NCBI RefSeq assembly: GCF_001292705.1
Contig: NZ_LGAK01000041.1
Span: 1 to 48,108, forward strand
Length of the DNA stretch: 48,108 nucleotides
Source: Marinagarivorans algicola
GTDB lineage: Bacteria > Pseudomonadota > Gammaproteobacteria > Pseudomonadales > Cellvibrionaceae
Direction: 5' to 3'
Made by a program: the position numbers and the translations under genes. Below, in pieces: positions 43,058 through 48,108 of the stretch; within the stretch, counting starts at the first letter, position 1, and the number at the start of each line of letters is the position of its first letter. The notes under the pieces were generated by a model that saw only the letters and a list, made by a program, of their open reading frames with translations, was not told the origin of the DNA and did not search any database.

Positions 43058-45181
43058 TTAAAAATGTATTCTCAAACCTATTGCAGGCAAAATACCTAGC
43101 CCAGCAACATCTTCGGTTATTATCGGGCTATCCTCAGTATCTACATTATCGTAGTCCAGTTGCCGTGTTTTTATATTTTCACGATTAAGTACATTAATCA
43201 CATCAACAATTAATGCTGATGCTAAATTACCAATATTAAAATTCCACTTATAGCGAATATCTAGCCGTGCATATGTCGGGAGCCGCTTAGAATAAGCTTC
43301 TCCGTATTTCGGCACAATCGTATCTGAAAATTCACTACCCTTTTTTAAACCAATAATAGGCGTATAGGCTTCACCACTCTTTAAGCTTAAACGCCAACCT
43401 ATGTCCATATTTTTATTAAATTGGTAATTCATGACCCAAGTGGTAAGCCATGGTGTATCTAAATAATAATTGTTAGTCTTTTGCGTTATGGTATTGGTTC
43501 GCTCACTTTGGCCATAACTCATCGCCAGCCAGCCATACCAATTAGTTGTTTTATTTTTATTAATTAATAGATCAATACCCATCGCCTCCCCTGTAGTTGC
43601 ATTAATATAAGGAGGCTGAGCGTGTGTTGCGCTATTGTTTTGAGTAGGTATTGCGGTGGCTAAATCATCTAAGGTTTTATTGTATAGTTCAATATTGACA
43701 CTCCAGCTATCATTTATGGTGTGCTCAAGCCCCACAACACGATGAGTCGCTTTTACGGTCAATAGCTCAGGGTTACCAATACCTGGAAAGGTATATTGTA
43801 TTTCGGGCAAACGAGCATAATGACCATAACGAGCACTGATTTGTGTACGATGAGTCAATTGATAATCTAATCCGATACGCGGCAATAATAATGATTCATC
43901 AGTAAAATCGTTGTTATACCATTGTGCGCCTATTTCTAAATTAGCTCTTTGCTGAATCGCCCAGCTATCATTAATATAAATTGCCGACTCTTGAATATTG
44001 ATACTATCATTTAGCTTGATTCTTTCACGCTGAGCTGTACTACAATCAGGATTTTGTTCGGTGCAAATTAATATTACACCATCATAATTTAATGTGTAGT
44101 CACCATCGATAAATAGCATACCCGTATTTAATGTGTGCTGCGGTGCTATAGCATAACTTAGCTCTCCTTTAGCGATAGACCGGTTTTGTTCAAACTCACT
44201 TTCATAATTATTACCCCAATAAGTACCTGTTGTCAGCTTTGTTGTACCAAGTCCTAATGTAATATCTTCTAACCTATCACCAGCATAAGAATAAATAATA
44301 TTTTGCCCGTCATAATCTTTTTCTATTTTTGCTAATCCGGAAAAATCTGGATTAGTCGCAATAAAATTTGCATCTTCCGTGAGTTCAGCTTCCACATAAT
44401 CAGTGGCACCATTGGCATTCAATGTTATCTTATGCTTATCCGCAATATTCCATAAATATTTAAACTGATAATCATCATCTTGCGGTGCTTCAATAATACG
44501 AATACCTTCACCCTCATCTTCGGCATCTTCTTTTGATTGTTCGTCGACCACCAAATGAATAAAGCTCTTGCGTGCCGATACATAAAAGGCCGTATTTTCT
44601 GTGAGTGCACTTTCTATAAAAATGCCTGATCGCAATAGTGAAAGATCCAAGGTAGCACTCAAATCTTGATCACTTGGCTCTCTTAACGTGATCCCAAATG
44701 CAGCACCTGTAACACCACTATAAGCAGGACCAAACCCTGCTGAATATAATTGAAAATCTTGTAAGATGTATTCACTAAATATAGATGATGAAAAATCATG
44801 AAAGATATAGTCAGCAGGTAAAAAGTCGACTAAATAGAGATTATCAACAGGAGAGGAGCCTCGTACTGATGGCTCCCCGCCGTCACCAGGCACCACACCA
44901 GGTAAACTAAACACGGCGGATAATGGATCGCCTAAAGCACCAGGTACATCGACTAATTTTTGAGCATTCTCAGTAATAATTGTAAAGTCCCCCTTACGCT
45001 CACCAACAACGACAACTTCCTCTATCGCACTTGGCTCAGAAGCCTCTATCACTTCTTGTGCTTGCGCGTGAGAGCCTAGTAGTGAATACAGCACAGGAAA
45101 ACTCAATGAGATAAGAATACGCCAAGCTTTATAATGAGATAAACGACGAGATAATGATATTAAAATTATAGAGAGACACAT
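43058..45181 (-). CDS. TonB-dependent outer-membrane receptor
   Basis: The protein has about 707 residues from ATG at 45181 (ATG at 45220 adds 13; neither ribosome-binding site is strong). A signal peptide (RILISLSFPVLYSLLGSHAQA) is followed by a TonB-box-like EEVVVVGE, a plug domain (DPLSAVFSLPGVV, GEPSVRGSSPVDNLYLVDFLPADYIFHD, SAGFGPAYSGVTGAAFGITLRE) and a 22-strand barrel with HTLNTGMLFIDGDYTLN, YGHYARLPEIQYTFPGI, RLPTYARLDIRYKWNF and a C-terminal LGILPAIGLRIHF ending in Phe. The substrate is not predictable. No partner genes such as a regulator, ABC transporter or enzyme lie nearby, so it is an orphan. Confidence 0.88.
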   Translation of the reverse strand: MCLSIILISLSRRLSHYKAWRILISLSFPVLYSLLGSHAQAQEVIEASEPSAIEEVVVVGERKGDFTIITENAQKLVDVPGALGDPLSAVFSLPGVVPGDGGEPSVRGSSPVDNLYLVDFLPADYIFHDFSSSIFSEYILQDFQLYSAGFGPAYSGVTGAAFGITLREPSDQDLSATLDLSLLRSGIFIESALTENTAFYVSARKSFIHLVVDEQSKEDAEDEGEGIRIIEAPQDDDYQFKYLWNIADKHKITLNANGATDYVEAELTEDANFIATNPDFSGLAKIEKDYDGQNIIYSYAGDRLEDITLGLGTTKLTTGTYWGNNYESEFEQNRSIAKGELSYAIAPQHTLNTGMLFIDGDYTLNYDGVILICTEQNPDCSTAQRERIKLNDSINIQESAIYINDSWAIQQRANLEIGAQWYNNDFTDESLLLPRIGLDYQLTHRTQISARYGHYARLPEIQYTFPGIGNPELLTVKATHRVVGLEHTINDSWSVNIELYNKTLDDLATAIPTQNNSATHAQPPYINATTGEAMGIDLLINKNKTTNWYGWLAMSYGQSERTNTITQKTNNYYLDTPWLTTWVMNYQFNKNMDIGWRLSLKSGEAYTPIIGLKKGSEFSDTIVPKYGEAYSKRLPTYARLDIRYKWNFNIGNLASALIVDVINVLNRENIKTRQLDYDNVDTEDSPIITEDVAGLGILPAIGLRIHF

Positions 45182-45341
45182 GACGGATCCATATGAGAAA
45201 AGTGATATCGAGAAACCCATTAATACATTCTTAATACTACAGTCAGTATATTCAACAATGATCTATTATGTCATTATTCGATATATTTTAAGCGAACTCT
45301 CATTAAGAGCCTGCCTACACATTTCACTAAGATATCCATAC

Positions 45342-45971
45342 ATGATCCAACGCACTTGCTGTACTCACTGCCTATACCCAATCAAAACCTGTATTTGTAG
45401 TGCCATTAGCCCGCTCAGTAACAACAGTATGATTGATATTATCCAACACCCCAGTGAGCAAAAAGCCGCTAAAAACACGGCGCGCTTAGTCGCGCTATGT
45501 GCCGCTAATACGCAGCTATGGCTAGGCGAGAGCGCAACCGACTTTATACATTTAAAAAATCAGCTCAAAACACAAGAGCGCTCTGTTTGTATTGTGTACC
45601 CTAATCACACAGCACAGCCTATTGGGACATTATTAACACAAAATACACTCAACAACCCAAAAGGCTGGCGTTTCATTTTTTTAGATGGTACTTGGAAAAA
45701 AGCCTATAAACTTTGGCAACTCAACCCCTGGCTGCACGCTTACCCTAGTATCCACTTAACCGCTGTCAGCTCGCAATACCATATTCGTAAAGCCCCTCAT
45801 GATCACTGCCTATCCACTCTTGAAGCAGTTGCGCATTGTTTACACCATTGCGAACACATCGATGTTCAGCCCTTGTATAATTGCCTGCACAAAATGCAAG
45901 CGTCGTTTATGGGCTTTGCACCGCATAAACCGCGTTGTAACGATTCAGCCAAGCTGAAAAAAATCACCTGA
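45342..45971 (+). CDS. tapT: tRNA-uridine aminocarboxypropyltransferase (DTW domain)
   Basis: DTW-domain proteins transfer the 3-amino-3-carboxypropyl group of SAM to a uridine of tRNA (acp3U47 in E. coli TapT, formerly YfiP). The ATG at 45342 gives 209 residues, close to E. coli TapT (232). A zinc-binding cluster CCTHCLYPIKTCIC at residues 6-19 precedes HPSEQKAAKNTARL, CIVYPN, the namesake FLDGTWKKAYKLWQLNPWL and YHIRKAPHDHCLSTLEAVAHCL. All conserved blocks are present. The frame is open back to 45180, but the homology begins at the Cys cluster. Upstream it is divergent from the TonB receptor. Confidence 0.88.
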   Translation: MIQRTCCTHCLYPIKTCICSAISPLSNNSMIDIIQHPSEQKAAKNTARLVALCAANTQLWLGESATDFIHLKNQLKTQERSVCIVYPNHTAQPIGTLLTQNTLNNPKGWRFIFLDGTWKKAYKLWQLNPWLHAYPSIHLTAVSSQYHIRKAPHDHCLSTLEAVAHCLHHCEHIDVQPLYNCLHKMQASFMGFAPHKPRCNDSAKLKKIT

Positions 45972-46011
45972 TAGGGTACTGATGGATTATTTTCTGGGCA
46001 TTTAAGCGCCG

Positions 46012-46124
46012 GGAGTGCTTATGGAGTGCTTCTATAGCGCCCATATAGCGCCCATGGATGACTTGAGCGGCCCAGACAATGCTTCATGAGTGCCCATTTC
46101 GGTACCTCTTATCGGTACCTCTGA
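46012..46124. repeat. Cluster of three short tandem duplications
   Basis: Within 113 bases are GGAGTGCTT at 46012 and 46023 (period 11), TATAGCGCCCA at 46033-46043 and 46044-46054 (exact, period 11), and TCGGTACCTCT at 46099-46109 and 46112-46122 (period 13). The region is the spacer between tapT and the DUF1851 gene. Confidence 0.9.
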
Positions 46125-46198
46125 ATAGTTACACCGCGCTAAGCATGGCGTTTACACCATGACATAACACAGATCCCTTAGCTAAAGCAGTCCACATT

Positions 46199-46621
46199 AT
46201 GTACTACCCTATAACCCTATCGCCCGAGCTAGCACTCACTATCACTCAAACACTTAAGCTTCCTAGAGATAGCCAAATTTTAGATATTACCGCCTTTGGC
46301 GATATTTTTATTCAAACAGGCCCAACAGTCACCCTGTATAGTTTTACCGATGGCACCATCAGTGATGTGAGCGATTTGATTGAGGAGTTTGGCTTGCCCC
46401 CGGTAAATTTAGATTTAGGAGATCAGTGGTATCAGGTAAGTGCGCAAGCTATGCTGCATGAAAAACAATATATTTTAAATTCGGACGAGTGCTTCTGCTT
46501 TAAGCAAGCTTTATATAATGAAGGCGTTTACGGGCCAGAAAATATTATTGTCATTAAAATACTCGATTATTATGCCCAGCGATTACAGCAATTGACTCGC
46601 ACCACCCATCAACACCAATGA
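46199..46621 (+). CDS. DUF1851 (Tdi1-type immunity C-terminal domain) protein
   Basis: The protein has 140 residues. ITAFGDIFIQTG, VTLYSFTDGTISDVSDLIEEF, DQWYQVSAQAMLHEKQYIL, DECFCFKQALYNEGVYGPENIIVIKILDYYAQ matches the DUF1851 pattern (GDLF, position-specific Trp, GECY-FK, PENV), also called T6SS immunity protein Tdi1 C-terminal domain. No signal peptide. In other bacteria such proteins neutralise type VI effectors, but no effector or T6SS gene is in this window. It lies 12 bases before dgkA and may be cotranscribed with it. Confidence 0.7.
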   Translation: MYYPITLSPELALTITQTLKLPRDSQILDITAFGDIFIQTGPTVTLYSFTDGTISDVSDLIEEFGLPPVNLDLGDQWYQVSAQAMLHEKQYILNSDECFCFKQALYNEGVYGPENIIVIKILDYYAQRLQQLTRTTHQHQ

Positions 46622-46633
46622 TCAGGACACACC

Positions 46634-47038
46634 ATGAAAGATGAGTACAACAAGCCCAATGGTACAGGGGCGAAGCGTATTATAAATGCTGCATGTTGTA
46701 GCTTGCGCGGTCTGCGCTTTGCGTGGAAGTATGAATCAGCGTTTAGACAAGAAGCTATTATGGTGGCCACTCTTTTTCCCAGTACATTCTTTTTAGCCGA
46801 ATCTTTGGCGCACTGGGGGGTACTGGTCGCAGCACTGTGTCTTTTACTACTCACAGAGCTCATCAACTCTGCCATAGAGACTCTCGCCGATCGTATCACC
46901 CTAGCGCACGACCCTATGATTGGCCGAGCTAAAGATATAGGCTCTGCTGCAGTTATTATTGCCTTAAGCTTTATTGTACTACTGTGGGTCATGGCCATTT
47001 ACACCAAGATATTTGGCTCTATATTTTTAAGTCTTTAA
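46634..47038 (+). CDS. dgkA: Diacylglycerol kinase
   Basis: DgkA phosphorylates diacylglycerol to phosphatidic acid in the inner membrane, recycling lipid from periplasmic glucan synthesis. The protein has 134 residues (E. coli 122). Three membrane helices, the segment AWKYESAFRQEA near the first helix, catalytic LLLLTELINSAIE with the two glutamates, and AKDIGSAAV are typical. AGGA precedes the ATG at 46634. The last 20 bases overlap the convergent phosphodiesterase gene. Confidence 0.93.
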   Translation: MKDEYNKPNGTGAKRIINAACCSLRGLRFAWKYESAFRQEAIMVATLFPSTFFLAESLAHWGVLVAALCLLLLTELINSAIETLADRITLAHDPMIGRAKDIGSAAVIIALSFIVLLWVMAIYTKIFGSIFLSL

Positions 47039-47759
47039 TTAATGCGGTGACATCCCAAGACTCTACCCAGCTCACACCTCGAGCCGCTAACTGTTTGGCC
47101 ACTTCGGCATCGGTAATATCATAAATAAACCATTGCCATAAACCCAAACAAAGCGCAGTAGGTGCTGGTGGCAGTTTAGCGACATGACAGATAAGGTATT
47201 CGGGCTGACATTCTTTCGCCTGCGCTAAAATATCATCATTGTACTGGCTCAACACCCAACCAATAGGCCAGTCCAATAGCTCTCGGACTAAGCGTAAAAC
47301 AGCAATATCGTATGAAATAACAACACATTGATTCGCGATCGGTGCCAATACAGTCGCTAATTTAGTGACAGCTTGCTGCCGATGCGTATGAGCAAATGAC
47401 TCAGCTTTAAGCTCTACAAATAACGTCGCTTGGCTATAGAGGCGCATCAAGGGCACAATACTGCGCAGGGCCTCTATGGGTGTCGGTAAAAAACGGCTTC
47501 CAAAGCGGGCAGGCTCATGGGCGCTCATTTTACCTAATACACTAAATTCAAACATACTCACATCGCCACTGAGCCCAGTGACACGCTTCAAAGTGAGATC
47601 GTGGAGCAATACAGGCTCGCCGTCTTTTGTAAACTGAATGTCAATTTCAACCCCATGCGCTCCAGCCGCTAAAGCAGCCTCTAAACCGATCAAGGTATTT
47701 TCAGGGTAATCTTGTGGTAGGCCACGATGGCCAGCAATATACAGGGTAGGAGCAGGCAT
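47019..47759 (-). CDS. ugpQ: Glycerophosphodiester phosphodiesterase
   Basis: The enzyme hydrolyses deacylated phospholipids to glycerol-3-phosphate and an alcohol. The protein has 246 residues, the usual cytoplasmic UgpQ size (247 in E. coli), with no signal peptide. AGHRGLPQDYPENTL holds the catalytic His and PENT, AAGAHGVEIDIQFTKDGEPVLLHD the metal-binding Glu/Asp and second His, and LFVELKAE the third metal site. QYNDDI and YDITDAEVAKQLAARGVSWVESWD end the TIM barrel. It overlaps dgkA tail-to-tail by 20 bases. Confidence 0.9.
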   Translation of the reverse strand: MPAPTLYIAGHRGLPQDYPENTLIGLEAALAAGAHGVEIDIQFTKDGEPVLLHDLTLKRVTGLSGDVSMFEFSVLGKMSAHEPARFGSRFLPTPIEALRSIVPLMRLYSQATLFVELKAESFAHTHRQQAVTKLATVLAPIANQCVVISYDIAVLRLVRELLDWPIGWVLSQYNDDILAQAKECQPEYLICHVAKLPPAPTALCLGLWQWFIYDITDAEVAKQLAARGVSWVESWDVTALIKDLKI

Positions 47760-48108
47760 AAGGTCGTTTTACCGCATATGATAAAGGGTTTTATACTGAT
47801 AAAAGCGTAACTATTCAGAGGTACTAGATGAGACGCTAATGAATCATTGACCGAGACGGCGTCAAGTAGGGTAGCTTAACATAAGGTTTTTTGGGGCCAA
47901 TATAAGTCGTTTTGATGTACTGGATATTTTTCAAAATGATCAATGACCTAAAAATACTTACCTAACGGGCTAAATAGTCATTTTTCTATCTCAATCCCGA
48001 TTCACAATAAAAATTTAATTATTTGTATCACTTCTGTTGAACTCTTTGCTTAATAGCCCCTCATAGATACCGTGCGATATGACTTTATAGAATATCACTT
48101 ATAGCAAC
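47760..48108. other. Intergenic region at the right edge
   Basis: About 350 A/T-rich bases follow the phosphodiesterase start. I see no open frame with a plausible start, no RNA gene and no clear promoter. Confidence 0.5.

Noticed and set aside
45180-45341. N-terminal extension of the DTW protein
   Set aside because: The conserved cysteine cluster begins just after ATG 45342, and the extension overlaps the divergent receptor's start region.
46199-46621. Type VI secretion locus
   Set aside because: Only an immunity-like domain is present; no Hcp, VgrG or other T6SS gene is found in the window.

Overview
The window is a chromosomal segment of a Gram-negative gammaproteobacterium. The ATP synthase operon order (atpIBEFHAGDC followed by glmU), ftsY-ftsE-ftsX, dgkA, topB and a fimT-pilV-pilW-pilX-pilY1 minor-pilin operon all fit that class. 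Serine-rich lipoprotein linkers, several outer-membrane barrels and a TonB-dependent receptor suggest a marine Cellvibrionales-type heterotroph. That lineage is an inference; no rRNA is present to test it. I see no CRISPR array, insertion sequence, prophage, tRNA or rRNA gene.

Layout. 1-891: 3' end of topB. 919-3032: an outer-membrane barrel protein and a lipoprotein on the minus strand, separated by a terminator. 3632-11016: the ATP synthase operon with a good sigma-70 promoter candidate, intercistronic hairpins and a strong terminator. 11099-12463: glmU, convergent with a phoH-family ATPase. 13890-16865: a surface-polysaccharide patch with a TupA-like ATP-grasp protein and two glycosyltransferases. 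17086-21603: a small lipoprotein, a D-2-hydroxyacid dehydrogenase, a SNF2 helicase and a DUF1289 protein. 22126-23265: a porin. 23352-26536: ftsX, ftsE and ftsY on the minus strand. 26762-33614: five minus-strand genes, in transcription order a DUF1592-type cytochrome c lipoprotein, a DUF1552 Tat protein, two DUF1566 proteins, and a methyltransferase with a zinc ribbon. 34652-42469: minor pilins and a very large PilY1. 42589-42849: a DUF5062 protein between hairpins. 43058-47759: a TonB receptor, a DTW-domain tRNA-modifying enzyme, a DUF1851 protein, dgkA and a glycerophosphodiester phosphodiesterase.

How the genes work together. The F1Fo ATP synthase set is complete, and glmU (UDP-GlcNAc synthesis) follows it as in many relatives. 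ftsY/E/X link membrane-protein targeting with division. The pilin genes encode the priming complex and tip adhesin of a type IV pilus; the pilus motor and major pilin are not here. The least understood block is 26762-33614. It encodes exported proteins of unknown function: a haem protein with a possible carbohydrate-binding insert, a Tat-exported partner and two DUF1566 proteins. A cytoplasmic methyltransferase follows on the same strand. This block is the best candidate for an undescribed system.

A recurrent feature is short tandem duplication (periods of 8 to 26 bp) in intergenic spacers, together with many intercistronic hairpins. Positions were read by eye and start codons are judgements. 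Domain names come from recognising sequence patterns, not from database searches.
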